64,000 bases of DNA from Entomomonas asaccharolytica (GTDB lineage Bacteria > Pseudomonadota > Gammaproteobacteria > Pseudomonadales > Pseudomonadaceae). A program made the translations under genes and the position numbers. The notes beneath the pieces are model-generated. The model worked only from the letters and a program-made list of their open reading frames with translations, was not told the DNA's origin and made no database searches. Each line of letters begins with the position of its first letter. The stretch's first letter is position 1. This document shows, one piece after another, positions 51,383 through 60,595 of the stretch. The DNA lies in assembly GCF_016653615.1 (NCBI RefSeq), contig NZ_CP067393.1, positions 2,433,673-2,497,672 of the forward strand. Reading direction: 5' to 3'.

Positions 51383-51886
51383 TTATAAACTTGTACCTGA
51401 TAAATAAGAAAGTCTGGTTTTAACCTTTAGTTCTTCTGAAACGGTTTTTGGCGTAGATAACCTTGCAATGGATAATAAAATGCCATTACTAGAGCCTTTA
51501 ATGTCACTGGATACTAAGAAATAGCCATTGATCGTTTGTTCTTCAGCAAAGGTAAAGATGGCTGGATTACTGATATTTGAAAAGGTATTATTGCTATCAA
51601 ATAATTTATTCCATAAAGGGCGGCTAGTTTCCTGATAGCTGATTACTTCTCCTATATTGGGAATATCAGCAGCTTTAGAAGCAGCAGTTGGCACATAGTT
51701 ACCCTTAAAGATACCGCAATAAAAATTACTAATAGGTGGTGCATCACCAAAAGGAGAACGCATTAAGAAAGCAACACCTTCATTGGGGATCAGGTTATGT
51801 TCTTGCCATTGATCCACGATATTGCCTTGTTTGTCGTAGACTGTTGACTCCCATACAAAACCATCTAATACAATACGGTCTAACAT
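51383..51886 (-). CDS. Phage virion protein, unknown (167 residues)
   Basis: The ATG at 51886 has GAGG seven bases upstream, whereas the ATG two codons earlier is too close to that site. Residues begin MLDRIVLDGFVWESTVYDKQ and include GVAFLMRSPFGDAPPISNFY, GKGNYVPTAASKAADI-like turns and TFAEEQTINGYFLVSS. Known tail/fibre-associated proteins often show xxLIPNEGxxxLL and phage-type FYIGL/FYCGI segments, as here, but a family name is not certain. It overlaps the preceding gene by 7 bases. Confidence 0.5.
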   Translation of the reverse strand: MLDRIVLDGFVWESTVYDKQGNIVDQWQEHNLIPNEGVAFLMRSPFGDAPPISNFYCGIFKGNYVPTAASKAADIPNIGEVISYQETSRPLWNKLFDSNNTFSNISNPAIFTFAEEQTINGYFLVSSDIKGSSNGILLSIARLSTPKTVSEELKVKTRLSYLSGTSL

Positions 51887-53061
51887 GTGCATACCTCGCC
51901 ATCTATTTCAATTTCCCAATAATCACCAATGGCAAGGTTATTATCAGCATGACTATTTTTATCTAATGAATTAACAATAAGTTGTCGTCCATTGTGTTCT
52001 AAGTACCCTGCCGCCCCTGCTTGTTTGACTTCAGGTGCATAAATACCTTTATTGGGCGTTGCTATTTCGCCACTCATACCAGCTACCACTTGCCCATAAC
52101 GACAAAACCAAGCAGCCCTACCATCTGGCAATGGTGTATATGTGCCTTTGATAGCGTCTGTATCAGATACTTTGATTTGGTTTATTTGATCGTTTTCGAG
52201 GTTGGATATAAAGTAGGTCTTATCTGCTACTACATAAATACCATCTGCTACAGGTGCAATAATGCTAATAGGTGATGGGTATTGTAAGAATCCACGCTCT
52301 GCCCTAATTAAATGAGGCATAAAAGGAGCTGAGAAATACAGGTAGTTGTCGATACTACCAATAATCACGCCATGATAATTAGTAAGATTAGTAGCATAGG
52401 GAAATGGATACATATTGCCAGTAGCAAGGCGTTTAGTGTCTGATGTTATGCTGACAATGTGATAACTATTATCAGCAATACCTTGATAATATAATGTCTC
52501 TGAATTTTGTTCAGTGGCGTAAACATTACCCCTAGCGTTACTGTTAATTTGAATAGAGCTATTATCAGGTACATCCATAAAGTAAATATCTGCCCCTGAT
52601 TCTTCGCCCTCTTCACCATTGCTAGTCACTGCTATCTTATAGCGTCCACCCTGTAAATTACCTTTACCAATAGATAAATTAACTTTAGGATTAGCAATTA
52701 TCCATTGCTTAACTACTCGGTCTTTAATCCGATAAGATTGGTTGGCAATAATAAGATAAAGCTGCTCGTTAAATAACGTACCAGCTACAGTTCCATTCTC
52801 AGGTACATTGGTTAATGTTTCTGAAGTACCTGTTAATGTATCAAAACAAATTAGCTGATCACTATCGACAATGATTAAATCATTGCCAATGCTAAATAAT
52901 GCTCTGATATTTTTTCCTGCTAATACTTTTTCAAAGCCAGTACGTAAACTAAGTAAATCACCAGCATCTAAATTAACAATGCTTCGTACAAAGCCATCTG
53001 GTAATCGTTCAATGGCTGTCACATTATTTGATCCTAACGACCAATTAATTACACGTTCCAT
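51880..53061 (-). CDS. Phage beta-propeller-like virion protein
   Basis: 393 residues from the ATG at 53061 (GGAG five bases upstream; a GTG two codons earlier is weaker). Several similar blades are visible: NIRALFSIGNDLIIVDSDQL, GTLFNEQLYLIIANQSYRI, NYHGVIIGSIDNYLYFSAP, APVADGIYVVADKTYFISN. Repeated four-stranded units of about 45-60 residues suggest a beta-propeller. Structural role in the tail or head completion is inferred from position after the adaptor. Confidence 0.55.
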   Translation of the reverse strand: MERVINWSLGSNNVTAIERLPDGFVRSIVNLDAGDLLSLRTGFEKVLAGKNIRALFSIGNDLIIVDSDQLICFDTLTGTSETLTNVPENGTVAGTLFNEQLYLIIANQSYRIKDRVVKQWIIANPKVNLSIGKGNLQGGRYKIAVTSNGEEGEESGADIYFMDVPDNSSIQINSNARGNVYATEQNSETLYYQGIADNSYHIVSITSDTKRLATGNMYPFPYATNLTNYHGVIIGSIDNYLYFSAPFMPHLIRAERGFLQYPSPISIIAPVADGIYVVADKTYFISNLENDQINQIKVSDTDAIKGTYTPLPDGRAAWFCRYGQVVAGMSGEIATPNKGIYAPEVKQAGAAGYLEHNGRQLIVNSLDKNSHADNNLAIGDYWEIEIDGEVCTC

Positions 53062-53687
53062 ATCCACTCCATAGCTATAGGTTGAATAGCTGAACGTCTA
53101 CGTAAATTTTGGTCTTTAATTTGTTGGCATTTTTGTTCAAATAAAGCTAAGTTAGTAGCGGCTCGATTAGGATCAAATATGTCAGCATCAGCAACACTAA
53201 AGGCTGAATACTTAATGTAATGCAGTAATACACGATAATCTTCTTCATTAATATCGGGTATTATTTGGTTAATATCTTCTAAAGTTAGTCGTTTCAGTGG
53301 TTTTCTAATGACTCTTAACTGGATATTAACTGGATAATGGTATTTTTTAGTTAGGATCATTTCCCCTGCTTCACTGTTTAGTAGTAATGAGTAAGGTACA
53401 GGATCAGCCACATTAGCAGAAATAATACCAAGATTATCCCCTGTTTCTCTAACGATGGCCTGTTTGATCTCTAAAATACGTTGATCAAAGGGTAAAATAT
53501 GCTGTTCTTTAGGTACATATATTTGTGTTAATGGACTGCTGGTGTCATAGAATGACATGGTTTTTTTTGCAAACTCATTAAGCGCATCAGTAAGATAGGT
53601 AATAAGCATAAAGTCGCTAGTGAAATAACTAGGTATTTTATCCTTCTCTTCTTCACGATAGATTTTAATGAGTTCACACACTAGCAT
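53049..53687 (-). CDS. Phage head-to-tail adaptor-like protein
   Basis: The ATG at 53687 shares its A with the upstream stop (TAATG), so I prefer it to a codon 11 residues earlier. The 212 residues start MLVCELIKIYREEEKDKIP and carry SDFMLITYLTDALNEFAKKT, VPKEQHILPFDQRILEIKQA and EEDYRVLLHYIKYSAFSVADAD, mostly helical with a beta insert. This resembles adaptor/connector proteins placed after the major capsid protein in podovirus-like phages. No exact family is assigned. Confidence 0.6.
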   Translation of the reverse strand: MLVCELIKIYREEEKDKIPSYFTSDFMLITYLTDALNEFAKKTMSFYDTSSPLTQIYVPKEQHILPFDQRILEIKQAIVRETGDNLGIISANVADPVPYSLLLNSEAGEMILTKKYHYPVNIQLRVIRKPLKRLTLEDINQIIPDINEEDYRVLLHYIKYSAFSVADADIFDPNRAATNLALFEQKCQQIKDQNLRRRSAIQPIAMEWIWNV

Positions 53688-54058
53688 TACTGCATAGCCT
53701 CTTGTTGAAAGGCAGTCCATGCTTTGGTGAGTTGTGATTGACTCACTTTAAAGCCAGCCTGTTTAATCACAGCCTCAAGATTAGGATAGCCAGCACTGTA
53801 TTCATCTGGTTGTAATTTTTTAATAGCTTCTATAATCGAAGTAATTACCTGATCTTTAGCAGGTTTTTCTTCTTGTTTGACTTCTACCATGTTTCTGATA
53901 ATACAGCCCATCAGTGCTGCTTTTTGCTGGAAGCGTGAGCTAATATCTGTTCCCTTGCCGCCTTTCTTTGCAACAAGTGCTGAATGCCCTGATTCCAAAC
54001 AAATAACTACTTTTTCTTTACCCACTGGTGGTAATACAGTAATAGTTGCATAGCTCAT
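53687..54058 (-). CDS. Phage protein, unknown (123 residues)
   Basis: N-terminal 60 residues are beta-like (ATITVLPPVGKEKVVICLES, GKGTDISSRFQQKAALMGC); the C-terminal 60 are helical and may form an HTH-like unit (AVIKQAGFKVSQSQLTKAWT). No family recognised. It sits between the capsid block and the adaptor gene, with TAATG coupling to the latter and a 5-base gap upstream. Confidence 0.5.
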   Translation of the reverse strand: MSYATITVLPPVGKEKVVICLESGHSALVAKKGGKGTDISSRFQQKAALMGCIIRNMVEVKQEEKPAKDQVITSIIEAIKKLQPDEYSAGYPNLEAVIKQAGFKVSQSQLTKAWTAFQQEAMQ

Positions 54059-54063
54059 TTTAT

Positions 54064-54495
54064 TTATTCCTTATTAACGTTATTGATAGTCCAGTTGGAT
54101 TTACCTACACCAACATGGTCAACGATTAAGATGGCTTTACCCTTATCTCCAGATAAAGCAGCATCAAGGGTTAGTTTGATTTGATTTAATACATGGGTTA
54201 CTTTGCCTGTCACTAATAATGGCTTAACAGTTTCTGTATTAAGTGGCGTACCTGCTAGATAACAATCAGCCGTTTCATCATCACCAATCTTGATAGTGCC
54301 ACTATCAAATGCTTCTTCTACAATAAAATACCCACCTGTAATAATGGTGTCGGGATGAAGAGCTAAAGCATAACGTTCCGTACGTACTGAAAAATCACTA
54401 GGGTATAATTCAATAACGGTGCTACCACTGTATTGATGACGTGAATGTTTAGTGATAAATGCCTTATCTGGCTTGTTACTTGGTTGTCTGTTCAT
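54064..54495 (-). CDS. Phage head decoration-like protein, unknown family
   Basis: 143 residues, beta-rich (IELYPSDFSVRTERYALALH, DTIITGGYFIVEEAFDSGTI, DCYLAGTPLNTETVKPLLV, HVLNQIKLTLDAALSGDKG). It follows the major capsid gene with a one-base overlap, the usual position for a capsid cement/decoration protein. The latter is inference from context and strand pattern only. Confidence 0.55.
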   Translation of the reverse strand: MNRQPSNKPDKAFITKHSRHQYSGSTVIELYPSDFSVRTERYALALHPDTIITGGYFIVEEAFDSGTIKIGDDETADCYLAGTPLNTETVKPLLVTGKVTHVLNQIKLTLDAALSGDKGKAILIVDHVGVGKSNWTINNVNKE

Positions 54496-55604
54496 TAGTC
54501 ATCTCCTAGTATTGCACAATCAACAGTAAGCACACCAAAGTCTTCTACCGTGCCTGAGTAGCTAGAGGGGAATGTTGGTTTTAGGAAGCCAATAATACGA
54601 CCATGTGCTACACCTATTTGGTTACCATAGTTAAATTTCTCAGTATCCCAAGTACCATCACCAATACGGGCAAAGGCTACCGCCTGACAACCAGCTAAAC
54701 CTATACGCACACCGTTGACTTTACCATCTGCGCCCCATTTCTCACCTGCTGGAGCATGTAAAGTATTAAAGACTCGTTCGGTTTCGTGAATTACTGCACC
54801 ATCATGGGTAACGATAGCACCCGTAAACCAAGGGTTATTTTTGCCACGTTCAGAGGCATTGATAATAGACTTCATAAAATCAGGGTCTTTTTTTAGTTCC
54901 CCAATAGCAGTAGCATCCATAAAGATGATGTAGTGCTTTTTACCACTGACAATTAATGGCTTGATATTGTGACGCTTAGCCATTGTAATCATGTCGGTAA
55001 GCATTTTATGGTTAGGCGTATCAGTTGCAGTTAGTACGTTATTCCCCGCTTTTACAAGTTTGCCACCTGACCAAACACGATAACGGTTTTCAGAAGGTGC
55101 TTTGACATCTTTAGCAAAGGCTAGTTGTTGGAAGGTAGGATCATTACGTTTAGAACCATCTAGGTTGTAGTCATAGCTAATGCCTAACAAGGTTAAAAAT
55201 GCTAGTTGATCTACACGATCAGCTAACCATTCAGAGAGTTGTGGATTAGCTACTTTGGCAAATTGAATATTACCTCGCTGGTCATCCATACGACCTACGT
55301 TTTTAACCGCATGACTTAAACGATCTAGGGTAATCTCCTGATCATGGGCAGTCATTTCTTCTTCATTGCCCACTAATTGATTATCACCAGCTACCCCGTC
55401 TTTCATGAGAGGAGCTAATAATTGAAAGATAGCTTTTGCACCTTGCTTAGTTTGAGTAAGTTCAGTGACATAGGTAAATACAGCCTTTGCACCTTTACCT
55501 AAAAACTTAGGAAGTTCTGATTGTTTTTTAGCTTCATACCAGATGTCTTTACACCAAGCTATTTTTTGCTTGGATTGCTGTTCGGCAAAAGAGGTTTCCG
55601 CCAT
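54495..55604 (-). CDS. Major capsid protein, N4-gp56/DUF4043-like
   Basis: Coat protein of the prophage, 369 residues. The ATG at 55604 with GGAG about 9 bases upstream starts MAETSFAEQQSKQKIAWCKD; an upstream frame extension of 30 residues is basic and unlike the family. Typical features are WYEAKKQSELPKFLGKG-like N-terminal residues, GDNQLVGNEEEMTAHDQEIT, the segment around LSHAVKNVGRMDDQRG, and the C-terminal KKHYIIFMDATAIGELKKD, NPWFTGAIVTHDGAVIHETE. These suggest the HK97-fold N4-gp56 group. It has its own promoter-like element and a long leader. Confidence 0.82.
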   Translation of the reverse strand: MAETSFAEQQSKQKIAWCKDIWYEAKKQSELPKFLGKGAKAVFTYVTELTQTKQGAKAIFQLLAPLMKDGVAGDNQLVGNEEEMTAHDQEITLDRLSHAVKNVGRMDDQRGNIQFAKVANPQLSEWLADRVDQLAFLTLLGISYDYNLDGSKRNDPTFQQLAFAKDVKAPSENRYRVWSGGKLVKAGNNVLTATDTPNHKMLTDMITMAKRHNIKPLIVSGKKHYIIFMDATAIGELKKDPDFMKSIINASERGKNNPWFTGAIVTHDGAVIHETERVFNTLHAPAGEKWGADGKVNGVRIGLAGCQAVAFARIGDGTWDTEKFNYGNQIGVAHGRIIGFLKPTFPSSYSGTVEDFGVLTVDCAILGDD

Positions 55605-56002
55605 AATAAAATCTCCAATATTTAAATTTAGTTTCAATGTCTTTGATTTAACGTCCATTGACGAAGAAACGACCTTTAAATGCTGTCGGCGCATACCTGT
55701 TTTACGTCCAGCAGACGAAGAACACTATTCTTAGTGAGCGAGCTTAATTATTAAAGCGAAGGATATGGATAGAGGATAAGTTATAGACTATCGAATAGAA
55801 ATAAATATAGTAAACTTCCTCTATCCATGCTAATTAAGTTATGTCCTTTTTATTAGTTGTCAAGTATTATCATATAATTTTTTGCTTATAAGAAAACACC
55901 ACGTTTGAAGTTGGGTATACTTAAATTTACAAAAAAAGTAGCAATTATGTATTGCAAATATTAATTAAATACCTCATTCCTTAAAATTAAGTATAAAAAT
56001 AG
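55605..56002 (-). other. Capsid gene leader and promoter region
   Basis: The gap between the major capsid gene and the four-helix membrane protein gene is about 400 bases. It contains the promoter-like element at 55839-55864 and, just downstream of it, a perfect 12-bp stem (ATGGATAGAGGA at 55765-55776 with its complement at 55817-55828, loop 40 bases). The transcript would begin next to this stem, which could protect the 5' end of an abundant mRNA. About 230 untranslated bases precede the ATG. The right part (55865-56002) is AT-rich with nothing else visible. Confidence 0.6.
55839..55864 (-). promoter_or_regulatory. Repeated phage promoter-like element, copy in front of the capsid gene
   Basis: On the minus strand CTTGACAA, ten bases ending ATAAAAA in place of ATAAAG, then GGACATAA. 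The two 8-mers are identical to the other two copies and the 10-base spacing is the same. Confidence 0.72.
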
Positions 56003-56452
56003 TTAAACTATAATAATGACTTTATAAAATATCCTTCCTAAAACTAACACATATAAAAAGCTTAGAGATAAAAAATATATTAGTATTCCCATAGTACAAT
56101 ACAAATAAGATTCACTAATAAACAAATTTATTACACCCATAATGATTAAACATAACAATAATCCTGATGCTATGAAAGCTTCGGTCATCAGGTTTTTAAA
56201 ATGCCCTGTTTTTCTCATATTTGCAATTAACTTTCTATCCATTATTGCTGTCAAAATAGCTATCGAAGTAATTAAAAATCCGAGAAGCACGCTACTTAAA
56301 TTAATTACAATATTATTAACTTCAAAAAGACGAGTTGGATTAATATTTAAACAAAACCAAATATAACTATGCACAACCAATAATGATATAAAGCTCTGTG
56401 TTGAGCAAAATATTCTTCTAAAGTTTTTTATCACCCGTTCCAAAATATTCAT
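56003..56452 (-). CDS. Four-helix membrane protein of the two-gene cargo unit
   Basis: 149 residues with four predicted membrane segments: about 20-37 (FISLLVVHSYIWFCLNI), 47-70 (IVINLSSVLLGFLITSIAIL), 88-111 (AFIASGLLLCLIIMGVINLF) and 117-146. A basic loop with DRKLIANMRKTGHFK connects helices 2 and 3. No family is recognised. The start overlaps the 3' end of the upstream gene by 35 bases, so translation is coupled. Small multi-helix membrane proteins often serve as effectors in phage exclusion and abortive systems; that role is proposed, not shown. Confidence 0.6.
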   Translation of the reverse strand: MNILERVIKNFRRIFCSTQSFISLLVVHSYIWFCLNINPTRLFEVNNIVINLSSVLLGFLITSIAILTAIMDRKLIANMRKTGHFKNLMTEAFIASGLLLCLIIMGVINLFISESYLYCTMGILIYFLSLSFLYVLVLGRIFYKVIIIV

Positions 56453-57302
56453 TTATGGATTCTCTACATTCGTTCATTGCTGAATCAATCACTTTATGAA
56501 TGGTACCAGAAGGAGGATTTCCATTTGTTTCAATTTCTTGAATAGAGTAAACTCTATCAGCAATCAAGTCTATTGGATAAATAGCTCCATTCTCGTCAAC
56601 TACAGCTTTTGCCTTAGTTGCCCCCATCTCAAAAAGCTCTCTAACTGCAAATTTTAAATTATCTTTTAGGGACTTATTGCTATTTCCCTTTCTTCCATCA
56701 ATTCTCATTTCAACATACATACTATCTGCATCTGAACTATTAAGCATTTGTAGAGTTTGGGCAGAAAAATCATTACTTGGAATCATGTCTGGATTTGTTG
56801 GTTTTGGAACAGTAATTTCTATTCTTTTTAAAATAGAATTTCCGCTCAACAGTCGTTTAATTGCATCCGCTCTAATTACAGGTATAATTGACACATCCGT
56901 ACCCCATTTCTCCTGTAGGAAAGTCTCTAATCTTTTAGTAGTACAAGCATTTCCATTTCTGCACCATCCTAAAATTTGATTTTCTGGATAATATACAAAG
57001 CAATTCTTTTCAATTAATCCATTTTCTCCTAGATCAAGGGGTTGCCCTTCATTCTTAGGTAACCCATATTCAAGATCTTGTTTTCTAAACTTTCTGAACT
57101 CTCCAGCAATTGAAACAGGCCTAGTTCTTTTTTTTACACCCCAAAGATCATATAAATAGTTAGATGTCGTCAAAGTTGAGTCTATTTGATCATCCATCAT
57201 CATCTCAAAACCACTTTCCACTTCATTTATTTCAGCAGTTGGCATAATTGTAATCTGGAAAAAATCAATTGTATATTTTCGCTTCTGTAATGGATCAGAC
57301 AT
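56418..57302 (-). CDS. Unknown soluble protein of the two-gene cargo unit
   Basis: 294 residues from the ATG at 57302 (AAAGGAA six bases upstream; an ATG two codons earlier is too close to that site). The N-terminus YTIDFFQITIMPTAEINEVE suggests a beta-strand start; then come EFRKFRKQDLEYGLPKNEGQ, LDLGENGLIEKNCFVYYPEN, QILGWCRNGNACTTKRLETF, a region around VIRADAIKRLLSGNSILKRI, and a helical C-terminus. No catalytic motif is obvious. It is inserted between scaffold and capsid genes with AT-rich flanks, like a moron. It is unlike the neighbouring virion genes and is probably the sensor or regulator of the membrane partner. Confidence 0.58.
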   Translation of the reverse strand: MSDPLQKRKYTIDFFQITIMPTAEINEVESGFEMMMDDQIDSTLTTSNYLYDLWGVKKRTRPVSIAGEFRKFRKQDLEYGLPKNEGQPLDLGENGLIEKNCFVYYPENQILGWCRNGNACTTKRLETFLQEKWGTDVSIIPVIRADAIKRLLSGNSILKRIEITVPKPTNPDMIPSNDFSAQTLQMLNSSDADSMYVEMRIDGRKGNSNKSLKDNLKFAVRELFEMGATKAKAVVDENGAIYPIDLIADRVYSIQEIETNGNPPSGTIHKVIDSAMNECRESINEYFGTGDKKL

Positions 57303-57515
57303 AACCATTTCCTTTTGATAATTAATAACTATTTTATATAAGGTTAAAATAACTTATATACTAATAACCATCAATAAAAGAAGGCATATCGCCACCATTA
57401 TTAGACTAAAGTATAATATTAAACTCACCTTTTACTATATCAGGACAAATGATTTAAATTCTGACCAATAGATTATTCAATTAAATAAGAAATAACTAAA
57501 CTAGCCTTTCTATTA
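57303..57515 (-). other. Gap between scaffold gene and two-gene cargo unit
   Basis: About 210 AT-rich bases. On the minus strand a TTGATG and a TATTTT 17 bases later, near 57385 to 57355, could form a promoter for the cargo genes. No clear terminator for the scaffold gene is seen. Confidence 0.35.
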
Positions 57516-58445
57516 TTAACTTTCAAAATCAAACCTCCCACCATTATCTCTAAATCTTTCATACTCTTCTTCTGACATATCAGCAGGATCAACAATTATA
57601 TCTTTACCTGATGTGCCTTTTTTGGAGATTTGTGGTGTAGCTTTATTAGCACGTGCTAACTGCTCTTCAACTTGTTCCTTGGTTAAAGTTGGTTTTTTCT
57701 GTACTGGTTGAGTAGTTTGCCGATTGGTTAATATTTCTACTTTACTAACAGCATAATCTAAACTTTCCTTAAAAGTTTTAGTACCACTTTCAATAGTAGA
57801 TTTAAAGAAGGCACTAAATACTTCAAAGGCATCAGGATCAAAATTAGCAGATTCATCATTTAGATAATCATACTTTTCCAAAAACTCATCAGCATATTTT
57901 TTATTTTCGGCTTGAGTAAGTTGTTCTTGTTCCTGCTGTTTGGCCTCTTCCCTTTCTTTGATAACCTTTTCAGCTATTTTTAATGCCTTTTCTTCAGTGA
58001 GTTTATCATGGTAAGTGTCTATTTGTTCTTGGATTTCCAGTGCTTTATCATCATCACCTATTGCCATTGCTTCATAGTAATCACGTCTTAGTTGCTTAAT
58101 ATTAAGTTCTGGTTCTTTAGGTGGTTCTGCTCGTTGTTTAGTTTGTGCAGAAGCAGCACCTTGTAAACGAGCAAGCTCTAATTCTAATTCACGGTACTTT
58201 TGACTAAGTTCATTCGCTTCATGTACTTTTTGTTGGAATCGCTGATAAGGTACAGTTTTAGAAGGTTGGCTTGTTGTTTCTTTGTTACCTTCTTGTTGTT
58301 CATCAGTTATTTCTTCTGTTGATTTATCTACTGTTTCTTTATTGGCCTCTGGTTTATCAGTTACTATTTCTTCATTGGTAACTTCATCAGCATCAGGATC
58401 ATAAGGTAAATCATCGTTGATCGTATTTATTGCTTCATTTGACAT
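57516..58445 (-). CDS. Phage capsid scaffold-like protein
   Basis: 309 residues from the ATG at 58445, with AGAGAG at 8 bases; the frame upstream begins only with TTG. The sequence is very acidic at the start (DDLPYDPDADEVTNEE), highly helical and charged in the middle (KYRELELELARLQGAAS, EKALKIAEKVIKEREEAKQQ), and ends EEYERFRDNGGRFDFES. This is the composition and position (between portal and capsid) of a scaffolding protein. The portal gene stops 19 bases before the start. Confidence 0.72.
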   Translation of the reverse strand: MSNEAINTINDDLPYDPDADEVTNEEIVTDKPEANKETVDKSTEEITDEQQEGNKETTSQPSKTVPYQRFQQKVHEANELSQKYRELELELARLQGAASAQTKQRAEPPKEPELNIKQLRRDYYEAMAIGDDDKALEIQEQIDTYHDKLTEEKALKIAEKVIKEREEAKQQEQEQLTQAENKKYADEFLEKYDYLNDESANFDPDAFEVFSAFFKSTIESGTKTFKESLDYAVSKVEILTNRQTTQPVQKKPTLTKEQVEEQLARANKATPQISKKGTSGKDIIVDPADMSEEEYERFRDNGGRFDFES

Positions 58446-58464
58446 AGTATTACTCTCTCTATTG

Positions 58465-60594
58465 TTAATCAATTTGTGGTGTTCTAATTCCCTGCGTCAT
58501 TCCCACATCAGGATTGGCAGGGGTTAAGGGATTAGTGTTAGTTGGATTAGCTAATTCAGCATTAGGTAGTTGTTGAGTAGGTGTAGCTACAATAGGTGGT
58601 TGATCTTTATCTTGATAACCTGCTGATTTTAATAACTGGTCAGCAATAGGTGCTGTTTGTGGCGTAGCAGCTATAACATTAGCAGCCTGTACACCGCTAT
58701 AGACTGATTCAATACCTTTATTGACTGAGTCAGCTTTGATTCTTTCGGCTTCGGCTTGTAGTTTTTCAATCTTGGCCATAATTTCTTGAGCCTTGGCCTC
58801 CTCTACTGGATCAGTTTGTGGTTCTTGCATTTTGGTGAGTGCATCTAGCATGTCTTGTTTATCGGTAATATTGCTGTATCTAATTAAAATACGGATAAAT
58901 TCAGAGGTAACTACTTGTGGTACTTTATTAGCCAATTCTATTAGTTGGTTAAATTGGCTGTTATCAAAGGTAATTTGCATCGGTTGTTCACTGATCACTA
59001 CATCATATTCACCAATGGTAAGATCATTTAAGATACGTCCATCTTCTAAAGGATAGTTAAGGTAGATTTCTTCAGATACTTGTTTACCATTAATATCCCT
59101 ATTGGTAATTCTTCTAGTGCGTGGTAAATCGTAGAAGGTCTGAATAAGTTCAATAAAGAAGCGGCCTACCATATTACGAGTGCGAGCCAATGAGTCTAAA
59201 GCTAAAGCGAGTTGTTGTTGTGCTGCAAATTGGCGACTCTGTATAGCTACGCCACTAATCTCTTGGCCTTGCTGCCCTAGCATGGCTTCATTGATACCTG
59301 TTACATCATGGATTGCTACGGTTGCTCTATCCGTTAAGTTGGTAACACCTGAAGGAATAGGATTAGGTTGTAGTTTGAAGGGTACTTTGGATGGATCGGT
59401 ATCATGCTTTAGAATTAAATTAAGTCCAATCGTAGAACCTACTTCACTTAATTTCTCATTGGACATATTAGCAAGGGTATTTTCCCAGCTAACAAAACCA
59501 CTATTAGCCGTAGTATTAACAATATGCAGTGATTGACTAAGGGTTTTATTTAATAGTTTTTGTGGGTCTTTGGCATTATCTACTAAGCCAAGGGTAAGGC
59601 CACGCCTAAACATAGGAAAGTAGGGAATTATTGTAAAATGGTTGTAAGGTGAGATTTCATTGTATAAAACGGCATTGGAGGTAGTAGCCACTCTTCTTAC
59701 TACCCTACGTTGCATTTTATGCAGAAAATAACCACTCGCTATTAAATGGTTTTTTTGTTCTTCTTTCAGTGCATGAGCGATACGAATATCACCAGTAGGA
59801 GTAATAAACACATCTACTTGTTCATTTACCCAATATTGACGATCAATAATTCTATAACGTTTTATGCCATCACTACATAATCTGGCACTGTTGGAATAAC
59901 TACCTGCAAAACTATTACGTGTTTCTTCTTCATCTAGTCCATCACCAAAGTTGTTAGAGGGTTCTTGTGCCTCTAATAATGTTTTTAATTGTGATGGGTT
60001 AATATCGTAAGTACTAGCAATTTCATCTATGGTAAACCAACGAGTAACTATAACATCTTGCCAGTTATCAGGGTCATAGTCGTTAGCATCAGGATCAGGT
60101 ATAACATCCAGTGGATCAAGTATATTTATTGAGATTTCACCAAGAATAGTATCATCGTAGCTAATACCTATATCATAGTAACCACGCTTCATTATTAAAC
60201 CATCTGCAAAAAGCTCTGTTTCTTTCCAATGAAAATTAATATTGTCTGCTATTTGCATAGCTAGCTTTGATAAAGTAGCCGCTAGTTCGTCATTAGACAT
60301 ACCACCACGAGGACGATAGCTAATATCTGCTCGATTGGCGATCTGATAGCCAATGGCTGCATTAATCCTCGGTAGAATTTGGTTAATGGTTAAGGCAGGT
60401 TTCTTAAGGCGTTGCATGACTGCTACGGCAGCATCAGACCACTGCTTACCAAGATAGAAAGCTTCATTTTCTTTCGCTTCCTTACAATAATCACTGTGGC
60501 CTTTACGCATACCGTAGTTGTAGCGTTGCCAATTCATAGCGCATAGTTGACTATCATCCGTTTCTTTTATATCTAGCTCTTCATTTACTATCAT
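58465..60594 (-). CDS. Phage portal protein, P22-like
   Basis: Dodecameric DNA gate at the capsid vertex. The 709-residue length is close to P22 gp1 (725). Characteristic regions are MNWQRYNYGMRKGHSDYCKE, EAFYLGKQWSDAAVAVMQRL, INQILPRINAAIGYQIANRA, DPLDVIPDPDANDYDPDNWQ, and GINEAMLGQQGQEISGVAIQ followed by the helical QSRQFAAQQQLALALDSLAR. The C-terminus is Gln/Pro-rich. It starts one base after terL, giving the order terS-terL-portal-scaffold. Confidence 0.88.
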   Translation of the reverse strand: MIVNEELDIKETDDSQLCAMNWQRYNYGMRKGHSDYCKEAKENEAFYLGKQWSDAAVAVMQRLKKPALTINQILPRINAAIGYQIANRADISYRPRGGMSNDELAATLSKLAMQIADNINFHWKETELFADGLIMKRGYYDIGISYDDTILGEISINILDPLDVIPDPDANDYDPDNWQDVIVTRWFTIDEIASTYDINPSQLKTLLEAQEPSNNFGDGLDEEETRNSFAGSYSNSARLCSDGIKRYRIIDRQYWVNEQVDVFITPTGDIRIAHALKEEQKNHLIASGYFLHKMQRRVVRRVATTSNAVLYNEISPYNHFTIIPYFPMFRRGLTLGLVDNAKDPQKLLNKTLSQSLHIVNTTANSGFVSWENTLANMSNEKLSEVGSTIGLNLILKHDTDPSKVPFKLQPNPIPSGVTNLTDRATVAIHDVTGINEAMLGQQGQEISGVAIQSRQFAAQQQLALALDSLARTRNMVGRFFIELIQTFYDLPRTRRITNRDINGKQVSEEIYLNYPLEDGRILNDLTIGEYDVVISEQPMQITFDNSQFNQLIELANKVPQVVTSEFIRILIRYSNITDKQDMLDALTKMQEPQTDPVEEAKAQEIMAKIEKLQAEAERIKADSVNKGIESVYSGVQAANVIAATPQTAPIADQLLKSAGYQDKDQPPIVATPTQQLPNAELANPTNTNPLTPANPDVGMTQGIRTPQID

Positions 60595-60595
60595 T

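Noticed and set aside
56003-57302. Direct identification of the cargo pair as Kiwa (KwaA/KwaB)
   Set aside because: Gene order is reversed (soluble protein first), and I could not match the soluble protein to DUF4868. The resemblance is only in architecture.
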